Made by a program: the position numbers and the translations under genes
Notes under the pieces: model-generated
Databases searched by the model: none
What the model saw: the letters and a program-made list of their open reading frames with translations, nothing else
What the model was told of the DNA's origin: nothing
Shown: one piece after another, positions 17,016 through 25,689 of the stretch
Position numbering within the stretch: the first letter of the stretch is position 1
Layout: the number at the start of each line of letters is the position of its first letter
IMG/VR virus record: IMGVR_UViG_3300025896_000049
Location: 1-43,074 of that record
Length of the DNA: 43,074 nucleotides
Origin: a virus
Strand: one strand, 5' to 3'

Positions 17016-17249
17016 TTAGAGGGATGCCCAGAAGGCGGTTAGGACAAGGTGGGGTTTAGTTGATATGTAGCGGTCAACTTGCGCGGCAATGCTGGCAGCG
17101 GCGTCATTGGCACGGGCAAGAATAGCGGCATCTGTTGACCCGGCAATCTTGGCCAGCATGAAGCACTCCTGCTGATTGGTGTCTCCAGTGATGGGGACGC
17201 CTTTCAGGTAGGCGATGCAGGAATCAAGCTGGTTGGCGGTGATGGCCAT
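17016..17249 (-). CDS. Small helical virion-region protein
   Basis: 77 aa, largely alpha-helical and Ala-rich (STDAAILARANDAAASIAAQ). It starts MAITANQLDS, sharing its opening with the 81-aa neighbour. The start ATG overlaps the upstream stop as TAATG, so the two are coupled. Function unknown; probably virion assembly or fibre attachment. Confidence 0.6.
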   Translation of the reverse strand: MAITANQLDSCIAYLKGVPITGDTNQQECFMLAKIAGSTDAAILARANDAAASIAAQVDRYISTKPHLVLTAFWASL

Positions 17250-17617
17250 TAGAATTGTTGGATTGAGATGGGGATTGTGATGGAAAAGGAGATTGTCGGA
17301 CGGACAATGGTGGTGGAAATGGTGTCGCCGCCTTGTTCTAGGTGGGTGCCTATGGATTCCTGCTGAATATTTGTCTGGACTGTCCTTCCGAGGGTCTTGG
17401 AGGAAGCCGATTCCTTCTGTGAAGTTTGGGCGGTCTGGTTGTAGCCGATCTTGGTTTGCACCGCTTCCCCATAAACGCCGATTGGCACCATCGTAATCGG
17501 AGTGACGTCGGTAGGAGCAGTCGTGCTTTCGATGATCGTCGTATCGGGAATGTCCTTCTCGATTTCGGCAAGAAAGACTTCGGGATCAGTGATGGTTTCT
17601 GGAATGGTAGTGCTCAT
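17249..17617 (-). CDS. Small Thr/Ile-rich virion-region protein
   Basis: 122 aa. The acidic N-terminus (DPEVFLAEIEKDIPDTTIIE) is followed by a polar Gln/Thr/Ser region and a beta-rich, Ile-rich C-terminus (TIVRPTISFSITIPISIQQF). It is coupled to both neighbours by TAATG overlaps. Not recognised; its place among fibre genes suggests a structural role. Confidence 0.6.
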   Translation of the reverse strand: MSTTIPETITDPEVFLAEIEKDIPDTTIIESTTAPTDVTPITMVPIGVYGEAVQTKIGYNQTAQTSQKESASSKTLGRTVQTNIQQESIGTHLEQGGDTISTTIVRPTISFSITIPISIQQF

Positions 17618-17955
17618 TATTTTCCTAGTTGTCCGTAAGTGTTTTCCAGTGAGAGAGTTACGCCATTCACCCCGTTGACAATGCCGCCATCGTCCACCTG
17701 CTCGTTGTAGTTGTGCGTGCCAACTTGGCTCACCTGCTTGGGACTGGTCGTTGTCACCAGCTTGTCATTAAGGCTCTCATTCTTCGCCACTTGCTGAGTC
17801 ACTTCCCCGTTAAAGATGATTTCCCCTGAGATTTCAATCTTGGTTTCGCTACTTTGCACGACTAGGCCACACGTTTTCCCGTCCTTGATCCCTTGTGAGA
17901 GATTTGTAAGGAGTTGCGCCACACTGGAGGCCAGGGAATCAATATGAATTGCCAT
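17617..17955 (-). CDS. Small virion-region protein
   Basis: 112 aa. The N-terminal helix (MAIHIDSLASSVAQLLTNLS) is followed by beta strands (KIEISGEIIFNGEVTQQV) and a C-terminal VNGVTLSLENTYG. It ends coupled (TAATG) to the next gene and starts 9 nt after the connector-like gene at 17965. A tail or neck component is likely by context only. Confidence 0.6.
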   Translation of the reverse strand: MAIHIDSLASSVAQLLTNLSQGIKDGKTCGLVVQSSETKIEISGEIIFNGEVTQQVAKNESLNDKLVTTTSPKQVSQVGTHNYNEQVDDGGIVNGVNGVTLSLENTYGQLGK

Positions 17956-17964
17956 AGTCGTATG

Positions 17965-18852
17965 TTACCACCCTTTAGGTGTTCGTGCAAAGGATTTGCC
18001 ACCTGCGTCAGGACGGGTGGGTTCACGGGAAAGACGCTCCCGTGCTCTGTCTGCGGCCATCCGTGCTTTGTTCGGATCGCCGGTGAATATGTTGAGAAAT
18101 GAGAGTTCTTCCTCGGCCAGGGCCAGTAATTCCCCTTGGAATGCACCTAGCATCGGCAGGGCGGGGCTTGCTGTCTCCACGCCCGTTGTCTCGTTGATGT
18201 TCTGGAACGTGTCCGCCAGCGTGATTGTGGCGGGCGCAAACTCAATCCGGTAGGAAATGCGCGTGGCAGATGACGGCATCGGCCAGACGCGAAGGTAGAG
18301 GCTCACCTCGTTCAACGTGTAAATCCCGTCATCCTCGTTGTCTGCGCGTGCCCGTGAGTCCACGGTTTCGATCCGGTAGCAGGAAGGAATGCCCGTAGTC
18401 GCCGCCGTCTCGTCAATCGTCCCGTCCCAAGCGTAAAGCGGACATGGGTTGCCGACAACGTAGATGGAGTTTACGGTTTTTACCTTGTCGCTCAGGCGCA
18501 CCACGTCCCCATAGACCAAGTGGCTAGTCCCGCTTGCCGTATAGAGCAGGTCCGCACCGCCGCCCGCGCCGTCACTGTCATTGCGGTAACGGTTCAAACT
18601 GGTATCACCTGATACCATGACAGACCTCCCCGCCGTAGTTGTGGGCAAGGCGGAAGAAGAATAGGTGGTGGGAGCCGCCAGACTTGCGCCGTCTGTGCCC
18701 TGCTTAAGGTGTGTGGGGAGCCACTGGTGGAGCTCGCCGCTGGCATTGTTGACGCAGTCGATTACCGATTGACGATCCGACACAGACATTTCCCGGAAAT
18801 CAGGAACGGCTAACGAGCGGCAAACGCGATTTAGGAATTGGGTAACATTCAT
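17965..18852 (-). CDS. Head-tail connector (adaptor)-like protein
   Basis: 295 aa. The N-terminal FLNRVCRSLAVPDFREMSVS and VIDCVNNASGELHQWLPTHL resemble the helical start of phage adaptor or tail-tubular-A-like proteins. The middle is beta-rich, and the C-terminal helix LALAEEELSFLNIFTGDPNK ends in a basic tail. Similar Arg-rich C-terminal helices end the 730-aa neighbour. Probably a neck protein docking on the portal. It is the one gene with a Shine-Dalgarno-like GGAG, 9 nt before its ATG, within the end of HNH 2. Confidence 0.6.
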   Translation of the reverse strand: MNVTQFLNRVCRSLAVPDFREMSVSDRQSVIDCVNNASGELHQWLPTHLKQGTDGASLAAPTTYSSSALPTTTAGRSVMVSGDTSLNRYRNDSDGAGGGADLLYTASGTSHLVYGDVVRLSDKVKTVNSIYVVGNPCPLYAWDGTIDETAATTGIPSCYRIETVDSRARADNEDDGIYTLNEVSLYLRVWPMPSSATRISYRIEFAPATITLADTFQNINETTGVETASPALPMLGAFQGELLALAEEELSFLNIFTGDPNKARMAADRARERLSREPTRPDAGGKSFARTPKGW

Positions 18853-18853
18853 T

Positions 18854-19381
18854 TCATGCGACTCCTTTCCATGTTTCGCGGCGCTTTATGTAGCTGATGG
18901 TGGCTAGGCTTACACTGTATTCCGCCGCGATTTCCCTTAGTATTCTTGGATCTGCGCGGATAGCTGTGATATCAGAATTCTTTAACTTTGAGCATCCGTG
19001 AGCCTCTCCTCTTGGCAAACGGTCTGGATGTAGGCGTGCTCCATTCTTGTCTCCTTTTGCTGCCCGGCCTTTTGATGCCATGTCGACCCCGTTGTCTAAG
19101 CTAGTCCCGAGGAAAAGGCATTCAGGATTAACACATGATGGGTTGTCGCACGTGTGACAGACCTCCAGATTTCCGGGATCAGCGCCGTAATAAATGAAGT
19201 ATGCAACGCGGCTCGCCCTGAACATCTTCCCTCCAATTCCAAATGCGCCGTAACCATCTCTGTCCCTGCAAGCGAGCCACTCAAGGCATCCTGTTTCGGT
19301 TGGAGTTGTGGGAATTTTCTTGTAGAAATTCCGCTTGTTTTGCTCCGTAAGTTGGGGAATAGGTGTGCAGGATCTGGCCAT
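18854..19381 (-). CDS. HNH homing endonuclease 2
   Basis: 175 aa from MARSCTPIPQLTEQNKRNFY; an earlier in-frame ATG at 19483 would add 34 residues encoded across a hairpin, which I reject because the alternative N-terminus aligns with HNH 3 (MAQATRPIPPLTERNKQNFY). HNH motifs: GCLEWLACRDRDGYGAF, SRVAYF, VCHTCDNPSCVNPECLFLGT. The final His of the motif (PEH in the others) is Cys (PEC), so catalysis may be altered. The C-terminal HTH is LREIAAEYSVSLATISYI. The gene is inserted between two connector-like genes in the same direction, so it interrupts the structural operon. Confidence 0.9.
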   Translation of the reverse strand: MARSCTPIPQLTEQNKRNFYKKIPTTPTETGCLEWLACRDRDGYGAFGIGGKMFRASRVAYFIYYGADPGNLEVCHTCDNPSCVNPECLFLGTSLDNGVDMASKGRAAKGDKNGARLHPDRLPRGEAHGCSKLKNSDITAIRADPRILREIAAEYSVSLATISYIKRRETWKGVA

Positions 19382-19405
19382 AGTATGTTGTGGTTGGATT
19401 TTAGG

Positions 19406-19436
19406 CCCATTCCAGCGACGAAAACGCTGGGATGGG
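19406..19436. promoter_or_regulatory. Hairpin 24 nt upstream of HNH 2
   Basis: Plus strand: CCCAT-T-CCAGCG pairs with CGCTGG-G-ATGGG around ACGAAAA, with the single T-G wobble, and TCGTTATTTTT follows, so it reads as an intrinsic terminator antisense to HNH 2. On the minus strand the wobble becomes a C-A mismatch. The leader between hairpin and ATG shares CTAA...AACCA with the other HNH genes. Confidence 0.6.
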
Positions 19437-19479
19437 TCGTTATTTTTAGCGGGAAATGGGAGGAATGTCAATAAGGAGT

Positions 19480-21672
19480 TCATGGCTTTATCGTCCTCTC
19501 CGGCTTGGGTGTAAGGGCTGGATTTTGAGGGTCGGCCTGCGCAAATCGTGCCCTTGCTGCCGCCGCCGCCGCTTGGTGAAGCGGTGCCGCGTCCCTACGG
19601 CTGGCGTAGGTGCTTGCGCTCGCCGCTTCCCGAAGGAGTGGCAGAAGCAGGCTTTCGGCGTATTGGTGGGGTAGCGGAATGACGGTGCCTGTATTGCAGT
19701 CGCCAGAGCGGTAACGGAGAGATTCACGCTCCACGTCCGCCCGCAACGTCGCCCCTGTGATCGGTGCCGAGACGTAAATCCTCACCCGTGTCCTGTCTCC
19801 CGATAATTGATACCCTCGCTCAATCCAGTATCCGTAAATGGTATTCCCCCCGCTCGTATTGTAGTAGGTGGAGAAATTGAGAAGCTGGGACTTGGTGGAC
19901 ACCCCGATAAGCTGCCTGCGGATGGCCACGCTGCCTGATCCCGAGGTTGTTTTCATTAGCACCGGCCCCACTACCGCCTGCACGTTGTCCGGTAGAGTGT
20001 AGTAGTAAAGCCCGTTGTTCGAGTCGGTAGTCCCGCTGGCAACGTCAATCGTCTCCCTGCTCAAGTATTGCAACTCTTTTGCATTAAGAAGGATTTCTTG
20101 CAGGCAACCGTTGAGGATGTCCAAGGCTGCCGTCCCGCGTGCCGTGTAGGCCGTATCGCACCCGTCAGAGCAGCCTGCGCCCCACACAGAGTAAATAGCC
20201 TCCAATGCCTGCTTCACCGTGAATCCTGGGTCAGTCAGCGTAACTCCCGCCGTGAACTGCTCCCCGATGTAGAAGTTGGAACCCTTGACGCTCACCGGAG
20301 CATTGATCCCCACCGTGAATGTCTCGCAATCGTTCAGCGTCACTCCTAGCACGCTCACGCGAGACTGGAAAGTGATTCCCCCCGTGAGGTATTCCGTGTC
20401 GCTGATTCCAGCGTTGACAAAGTTGTAGCCGATGTAGTTGGTCGCACCGGAGACGCTTCCGCCGACTGGGCAGGTGGCTGGCCAGTAGACATTTGCGGTG
20501 CCTGTTACGGTGCCGCCGATATTGTTACCCTGATTGAGGGGTGAGAGAGTCCCGTAGAAATTCGCGGTCCCAACAATTACTCCAGTGTTATTCCCCTCGT
20601 CTTGGTAGATTTTGCAATCGGATGAGTTTACGGTCCCCGTATTTGTCGATGTGGCGTCGAAAAGAACGCTAGGTGATGTAACCGTCCCATCATTGATTCC
20701 AATTACCAAAAACTGAACGATTGTAGAAGTGACAATTCCAGTAGCATTGTTTGTCGCCCCTTGGAATATACACTGAGTAGTATCAATTGTGCCGTAATTG
20801 ATAGAACTTGTATCAAACGTGCATGATAATCCATGAAGTGCTCCCGAGTTTGTCGATGTTGTCCCAAATAGGGTGTATTCTGCCGCCGTGATGACGCTTG
20901 TAGATGTAGTTCCAGTTCCGTCTCCAAAGTCGCATACTTCACAATTTATGATTCCTTTGTTCTGCGAAGTTCCTGAGAATGTGCAGTCTCCCGTGATTGT
21001 AGCTGTAGATGAACTATAACTTGTATTGGCAAATGTGCAGTTTCCAGTAATGGTTCCCGCATTGATAGTTGCATTATTGAACGTGCAAGCTCCGATAATG
21101 ATGCCAGCAGAAGTAACAGATGCGGATGTATTAAAGGTGCAAGTCCCGGTAACATTCCCAGCGCATGTGGATGAAGAATTGAAGGTCGTTGCGCCTCTTA
21201 CCGTCGCCCCCGCCTTGTTCGATGAAGTAGAATTGAACGTGCAACCACCCTGGATGACGCCGCCGCTCTCATTCGTGCTCGCGTTGTCAAACACAGTAGT
21301 CCCTGTCACCGTCCCGTAGTTCTTTGCAGACGTGCTGAACGTGCAGCCTCCAAGGACATTCGCCCCAACAGAGTTCTCTGTCGTGGTCTGAAAGATACAA
21401 GTCCCCGCCACAACCCCGGCATTCTTCGCCGTCCCCGCAAACGTAGCTGAACCTGAAACAGTCAGGTTCATGTTCAACGTGAAGTTCGTGATCGTCAGAT
21501 TGGCAACCGTGGCAGAATACGACGATTGCGTCACCGCTCCCGTAAGCAGAACGGTATCACCCGTCGCTGGAAGGGAGGCAGCAGCGCCTACACCGGGGGA
21601 GGTATCCCACCAGTTGCCTAACGTGCTCCATAGGTGATCGCCCGTGGCATCATTGTAGTACTTTGTTGCCAT
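19480..21672 (-). CDS. Beta-solenoid repeat protein fused to a connector-like C-terminus
   Basis: 730 aa. From about residue 40 to 400 there are some fifteen imperfect repeats of about 18-24 residues built on CTF-N/S-x-x-x-N-x-G-x-I/V-x-G (for example GACTFNNATINAGTITGNCT), typical of a right-handed beta-helix with stacked Cys/Phe and Asn ladders. From about 480 the sequence changes to AALDILNGCLQEILLNAKEL, strand-rich segments and a C-terminal Ala/Arg helix (LPHQYAESLLLPLLREAASA), resembling phage adaptor proteins. No frameshift is seen, so it is a true fusion. It could place a solenoid on the neck or connector. Directly upstream of HNH 2. Confidence 0.65.
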   Translation of the reverse strand: MATKYYNDATGDHLWSTLGNWWDTSPGVGAAASLPATGDTVLLTGAVTQSSYSATVANLTITNFTLNMNLTVSGSATFAGTAKNAGVVAGTCIFQTTTENSVGANVLGGCTFSTSAKNYGTVTGTTVFDNASTNESGGVIQGGCTFNSTSSNKAGATVRGATTFNSSSTCAGNVTGTCTFNTSASVTSAGIIIGACTFNNATINAGTITGNCTFANTSYSSSTATITGDCTFSGTSQNKGIINCEVCDFGDGTGTTSTSVITAAEYTLFGTTSTNSGALHGLSCTFDTSSINYGTIDTTQCIFQGATNNATGIVTSTIVQFLVIGINDGTVTSPSVLFDATSTNTGTVNSSDCKIYQDEGNNTGVIVGTANFYGTLSPLNQGNNIGGTVTGTANVYWPATCPVGGSVSGATNYIGYNFVNAGISDTEYLTGGITFQSRVSVLGVTLNDCETFTVGINAPVSVKGSNFYIGEQFTAGVTLTDPGFTVKQALEAIYSVWGAGCSDGCDTAYTARGTAALDILNGCLQEILLNAKELQYLSRETIDVASGTTDSNNGLYYYTLPDNVQAVVGPVLMKTTSGSGSVAIRRQLIGVSTKSQLLNFSTYYNTSGGNTIYGYWIERGYQLSGDRTRVRIYVSAPITGATLRADVERESLRYRSGDCNTGTVIPLPHQYAESLLLPLLREAASASTYASRRDAAPLHQAAAAAARARFAQADPQNPALTPKPERTIKP

Positions 21673-21684
21673 AGTTCGCTTTCA

Positions 21685-22134
21685 TTAACCACCAAGGTAT
21701 CCGTAGCGAATGACAAGCCCCGTAGGACCAGCGGGTATGATCGGAGCGTTCCCGTTTGTCACGGTCAGCGTGGTAGTCAATGCTCCCGCACCAAGCAGGC
21801 TCCCTGAACTAGAGGCCGTGAATACACCCACATGAGTAATGTCCCCCCAATCAGCGGTTGGAGTTGCGAAAGTCTTTGCCGTTCCAAGAGTGATCGTGGT
21901 GGCATAATTTGAGGTCGTTGCCGTGTTCCAATCGGAAGTGGCAAGTGCCACCCGCGCATAGGAATTACCAGAGGCCTCAGTAATCGTCCCGTCGAGAGCC
22001 GCTGTCTTGAGAAGTCCCAAGTAGAGGATCGGTCCAGAACTCCAGCTTGCAGTTCCAGTTCCAACGGCAAAGGACGTGCCTTTGTATTTAAAGTTGAGCA
22101 TCTGCTCTGCGTGCGAGCTTGTAGCGGAGTTCAT
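21685..22134 (-). CDS. Phage tail-fibre-family structural protein (149 aa)
   Basis: 149 aa. It follows a common phage structural family: LYLGLLKTA...SGNSYARVALATSDWN...PTADWGDITHVGVFTASSSG...GALTTTLTVTNGNAPIIPAG. Members are annotated as tail-fibre or virion proteins and fold as a compact beta-sandwich. Complete length for the family. Located between the major capsid terminator and the 730-aa connector fusion. Confidence 0.75.
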   Translation of the reverse strand: MNSATSSHAEQMLNFKYKGTSFAVGTGTASWSSGPILYLGLLKTAALDGTITEASGNSYARVALATSDWNTATTSNYATTITLGTAKTFATPTADWGDITHVGVFTASSSGSLLGAGALTTTLTVTNGNAPIIPAGPTGLVIRYGYLGG

Positions 22135-22186
22135 TGTGTGAAATTGAGTCGGGAATTTGTTAAGAAATCAGAAATATCAGAAAAGG

Positions 22187-22226
22187 AACCGCTGGGGGCA
22201 GGAGCGGACTGCCACCCCCAGCGGTT
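22187..22226 (-). terminator. Strong terminator after the major capsid gene
   Basis: A perfect 12-bp stem AACCGCTGGGGG/CCCCCAGCGGTT with a 16-nt loop, followed on the minus strand by CCTTTTCTGATATTTC. It lies 19 nt past the capsid stop codon and probably limits read-through into the fibre genes. Confidence 0.8.
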
Positions 22227-22244
22227 TGAATCAAGCCACTCCTA

Positions 22245-23855
22245 CTAGGTCACAGTAGGCAACTGCGCAGTCGGGATTTTCACCGCATGGCAGATGACGC
22301 CAACCGATGGGGTTCGGCTGGCACGATCCTGGCGGAGGTGCGTCCCGAAGTAGGACCGGATGTAGGTCCGCTTCATGAAGCCATCTTCCTCACTTTCCAT
22401 GCCGCGACGCATTTTGGTGACACCGTAAGGCCGCAGGATACCACCCGCGCCATAGACAGGGGTGAATGCCAGAGGCACGCCCTTGACGTTGCATTGGTAG
22501 ACCATCGCGCCGACAGGGTGACTGTAAGCGATGTTCCAGGTGGTTCCAACGCCAGTGTAGCCAGTTGAGATACCGCCAGTCCCGAGGGTGGAACCGCCGA
22601 TGAAGCCAGTTCCGAAGGACGTTCCGGCAACGAAGCCAGAGACGGTTCCCGCGCTGGAGTAGAGACGGCCAGCACAGACGATCTTGTTGCCGTCATTGCC
22701 GACGTTGATTGCCGTGCCTGCACCCGCCGTTCCACCGCCGCCGGTGTAAACGTAGAAGCCCACGCCGTTATTGACGTGCGTCCCTGCATTGGGAGGATTC
22801 ACGATCATCAGGTATTTCGGACCCGAGAAGTCAGTTCCACCAACGAAGTTGTTGGCGGTCAGGACTTCACCAGTCACACCAGCGAGCCAGCTATAAGCGT
22901 AGCCGAGGAAGTGCTTGGCGTAGAGCTTGGTCGTGTCGTTGGTGGCATTGTCAGCCCCGCCGAGATAGACGGTTACTGCGCCCGTGCCAGCCGTGATGAC
23001 TGCGCTCAGGGAACCCATAGGCATCCGTGCTGAGCCGATAGGACCATTGCCGTCGTGGTTCACAACCTTGTAAGGACGCACGATCTGGTCATCCAGCGTG
23101 GCGATTTCACCTTTGAGCAGGTAGTCGATGCCGGTATTGGAGGTGCGGAGCAGCGTTTGGTAGTCGGAGCTGATCTTGAGGCTCGTGCAGACTTCCGTCA
23201 CAGGACCGAATGTCCACTTGTAAACAGGCTGTTTACCGATCATACCGACGCGAGCAGGATTGCCGCCGAGGGTCGCCAGAGTTCCGGAAACAACCGCCAT
23301 GTTGTTAACATCGAGAATGTCGCTGGAAACAAGCGTGTCGATGGTCTTGGCATTGGCCACGAACTGCGAGCTAGTATGGGCCTTTTCACGAACGCGCATG
23401 TCAATCGTCTCAGTCTTGAGACGTCCGAGCCATGCACCCAGCTTTTGAGGGTCGCCATTTTCGATTTCAGCGCGGAGGGCATTGTCCTCAGTCGTGAATT
23501 CGTTGGAGGCCGTCGCATTGCGGTAAACATTAACGTAGGCCGCGTATTCTTGGAAGGTGTTCTTTTCAAAGTCAGCAACGGCGGTGAAGAGTGATTCCCC
23601 ACGCTTGCCTTCACCGTAGTATCCGGTGGCATTGCGGAAATAGACCTTGTGTCCTTTTCCGGCAGAGGTTTCACTTTTGGTCACGACGAGGCCGTCTGGA
23701 CCGGAGGGATCGTCTTGCGATGTTTCAGCAGAGGCGAAATAGTCAAGGGTTTCACCGCTGCGTTTGCAGAGGTAGTCCCAAATGGCCGCCGTAGACAAAC
23801 CATTGTCTGTGCGGATGGTGGAGTTGGTTGTTGGAGAACCGAGGTTATTATACAT
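22245..23855 (-). CDS. Major capsid protein
   Basis: 536 aa. It follows directly after the scaffold-like gene, with a strong terminator after it: the usual scaffold-capsid transcription unit. The sequence has the HK97-like mix of an N-terminal acidic arm, a long helical section (LRAEIENGDPQKLGAWLGRL) and beta-rich domains with RPYKVVNHDGNGPIGSARMP and late YGVTKMRRGMESEEDGFMKR. It resembles large podovirus/N4-gp56-type capsid proteins in length, but I cannot assign the family. Several Gly-rich loops (about 370-440) may be a surface insertion. The ribosome-binding region has no Shine-Dalgarno and is sequestered in a hairpin (23861-23922). Confidence 0.85.
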   Translation of the reverse strand: MYNNLGSPTTNSTIRTDNGLSTAAIWDYLCKRSGETLDYFASAETSQDDPSGPDGLVVTKSETSAGKGHKVYFRNATGYYGEGKRGESLFTAVADFEKNTFQEYAAYVNVYRNATASNEFTTEDNALRAEIENGDPQKLGAWLGRLKTETIDMRVREKAHTSSQFVANAKTIDTLVSSDILDVNNMAVVSGTLATLGGNPARVGMIGKQPVYKWTFGPVTEVCTSLKISSDYQTLLRTSNTGIDYLLKGEIATLDDQIVRPYKVVNHDGNGPIGSARMPMGSLSAVITAGTGAVTVYLGGADNATNDTTKLYAKHFLGYAYSWLAGVTGEVLTANNFVGGTDFSGPKYLMIVNPPNAGTHVNNGVGFYVYTGGGGTAGAGTAINVGNDGNKIVCAGRLYSSAGTVSGFVAGTSFGTGFIGGSTLGTGGISTGYTGVGTTWNIAYSHPVGAMVYQCNVKGVPLAFTPVYGAGGILRPYGVTKMRRGMESEEDGFMKRTYIRSYFGTHLRQDRASRTPSVGVICHAVKIPTAQLPTVT

Positions 23856-23860
23856 ATCAG

Positions 23861-23922
23861 TTTGTGGGTTGTGGGCTGTTTTGGCCCGTTGTTGTTGACG
23901 TTTTTACCCGCCAACCCACAAA
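23861..23922 (-). promoter_or_regulatory. Leader hairpin directly before the major capsid start
   Basis: TTTGTGGGTTG (23861-23871) and CAACCCACAAA (23912-23922) form a perfect 11-bp stem, with a smaller GGGC/GCCC hairpin inside. The A/C-rich sequence CAACCCACAAAC, the likely ribosome entry site, is one arm, 5 nt before the ATG at 23855. Confidence 0.6.
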
Positions 23923-23938
23923 TCTGATTGCATTCTCG

Positions 23939-24952
23939 TCAGCCTTTACCCAGGGTTTGTCGAATCAGAATGTTCAGTTCGGCTGGAGAAAGATTGTCCA
24001 AGTCTGCCTCAGTCATGGTTTTGACGGGCGGAGTCCCCCTTGTGGGGAGAGGTTGGGGTGGAGCCGCTGGTGCCCTGCCGGATGGTTTTGGCATGGCAAC
24101 TTTGGCTGCGGGAGGCGTTTTTGCCGTGCCGGGGAGGCTTGGCGCAACGAGAAGGGCGTTTCCTGTCATCTGTGCCAGCACCAACGCGAAATCGTCTTGA
24201 TTGATAATCGGGTTGTTGGTGGCTTCCAACGAGGCGCGGATTGCTTCGGCTCGCTTGGAGAACTCAGATTTAGGGTCGGAGAGCGCGGGATACATCGAGA
24301 GGGCTGCATTCACAGACTCCTGATATTTCGTTTCCGCCTGCTGCTTTTGCGCGTTTTGGGCTTCGATTGCCTTAAACTTCGCTTCCAGCATCAGATCGGT
24401 GCGCTTCTCGGTCAGTTTAGCTCGCTCACGTTTCAGTTGCTTTGCCCGGTCACTGTCCACTAGGTCGGTAGCGTCCACGATTTCATCCTCAAGTGCCTCC
24501 AGTCTGGCGGCGATTTCTTCCAGTTCTGTTGGTTCTTGGGTTTGTGGGGGAGATTCCTCCGCTTCCTTGGGGGCGGGTTTGGCCGGGTCGATTCCGTAAG
24601 CGATCCTTGCGGCTTCCTCGGGCGAAACGCCTGATTTGCGCAAAGTTGCGAATTTGAAATCATCTCCTTTGAGCCGGATTTGCTTCCCTTTGGTGGGAGT
24701 AACATCTTCCGTCTCAGGCTCATCCTCGTCCTCTTGGGCGGGTTCCTCTGTGGTAGTGGCGTCCTCTGCTTCGGGAGTTTCCTCCGCTTGCTGGACCTGT
24801 TGGGCGTCCTCTACTTCCTCTTGCGATGGAGTGTCAAGGAGCGTTCTGGTGAGTGCTTGCAACTCGGCGTCGGATAGACTGTCAAGTTGAGCTTCGGTAT
24901 TTGGAGACTCGGGGCTGTTCGCCGCTTCCGTCTCGGGGGTTGTGGTTTCCAT
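23939..24952 (-). CDS. Capsid scaffolding protein
   Basis: 337 aa, very acidic and largely helical. Residues 1-90 are Glu/Thr/Pro-rich and disordered; 130-230 form a strong coiled coil (LEEIAARLEALEDEIVDATD, RAKQLKRERAKLTEKRTDLM); the rest is Pro-rich with a short C-terminal helix (LDNLSPAELNILIRQTLGKG) that echoes an N-terminal LSDAELQALTRTLLDT. Order scaffold then capsid, length and composition match podoviral scaffolds that bind the capsid through the C-terminus. It has a strong promoter (25001-25028). Confidence 0.8.
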   Translation of the reverse strand: METTTPETEAANSPESPNTEAQLDSLSDAELQALTRTLLDTPSQEEVEDAQQVQQAEETPEAEDATTTEEPAQEDEDEPETEDVTPTKGKQIRLKGDDFKFATLRKSGVSPEEAARIAYGIDPAKPAPKEAEESPPQTQEPTELEEIAARLEALEDEIVDATDLVDSDRAKQLKRERAKLTEKRTDLMLEAKFKAIEAQNAQKQQAETKYQESVNAALSMYPALSDPKSEFSKRAEAIRASLEATNNPIINQDDFALVLAQMTGNALLVAPSLPGTAKTPPAAKVAMPKPSGRAPAAPPQPLPTRGTPPVKTMTEADLDNLSPAELNILIRQTLGKG

Positions 24953-25000
24953 AAAATTGCCAGACTGTTCGGCTTGACGCCAGAATGGTCCGTTACGGGG

Positions 25001-25028
25001 AGTATATCCGGTGAATTTACAATGTCAA
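25001..25028 (-). promoter_or_regulatory. Strong promoter of the scaffold-capsid unit
   Basis: Minus strand: consensus TTGACA (25028-25023), 16-nt spacer, TATACT (25006-25001), then a 48-nt leader to the scaffold ATG at 24952. It overlaps the final codons of HNH 3. Confidence 0.7.
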
Positions 25029-25666
25029 CAGGGAATGTGAGACTGGGAATCAGTATCAGTATCATCTCTGAGAGATCTCCATGTTTTCCCAATAGCGATA
25101 TGGCTTATCGTCTGCCTAGAAGTGCCGTATTTTCTGGCAATGTCGATTCTTTTCATGGATTTATCCGCTAGAAGTTTGATTATCTCTAGAACTTGAACCG
25201 ATTTAAGACCCCTGCCGTAATGCTCAATAGGCTTTCTTCTTGTCCATCTTTTCCGAGCACGGACCTTTTCTGGGAATTTTCGAGACCAGTGATTATCCCC
25301 CCTTTGAACGGTTTCTGGGTGCATCCTTGACCCCGTCCTATCTCCACTGGCTTGCCTCCCCTTTGCCTGCCTATCTGCCATATTGTCTTGGTGCGTTCCG
25401 AGCCATAAATGCTCTGGATTGACGCAGGATGGATTGTCGCATTTGTGGCAAACACAGAATCCACACGGGTCTACTCCGGTTGCTAAGAAATAAGCAATCC
25501 TGGACCCTCTTCTCATTCTACCACCAACCCAAAATACAGCATAGCCTGCAAATTTTCTGGCAATCCATTCATGACACCCGGTGTCTGGATTGATTTTGAT
25601 TCTCCCATAGAAATTCTGTTTGTTTCTTTCCGTAAGGGGTGGTATCGGTCTAGTAGCTTGAGCCAT
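25025..25666 (-). CDS. HNH homing endonuclease 3
   Basis: 213 aa. Starts MAQATRPIPPLTERNKQNFY like HNH 2; HNH core GCHEWIARKFAGYAVFWV, GSRIAYFLA and VCHKCDNPSCVNPEHLWLGT. A Lys/Arg-rich linker and a C-terminal HTH follow (KSMKRIDIARKYGTSRQTIS). It lies between the divergent portal-side operon and the scaffold gene, and the scaffold promoter overlaps its end. As a mobile gene it may have split the ancestral portal-scaffold-capsid order. A 5' hairpin (25690-25721) sits 23 nt before its ATG. Confidence 0.93.
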   Translation of the reverse strand: MAQATRPIPPLTERNKQNFYGRIKINPDTGCHEWIARKFAGYAVFWVGGRMRRGSRIAYFLATGVDPCGFCVCHKCDNPSCVNPEHLWLGTHQDNMADRQAKGRQASGDRTGSRMHPETVQRGDNHWSRKFPEKVRARKRWTRRKPIEHYGRGLKSVQVLEIIKLLADKSMKRIDIARKYGTSRQTISHIAIGKTWRSLRDDTDTDSQSHIPC

Positions 25667-25689
25667 GGTAATTTCGTGGTTTAGGTTAG

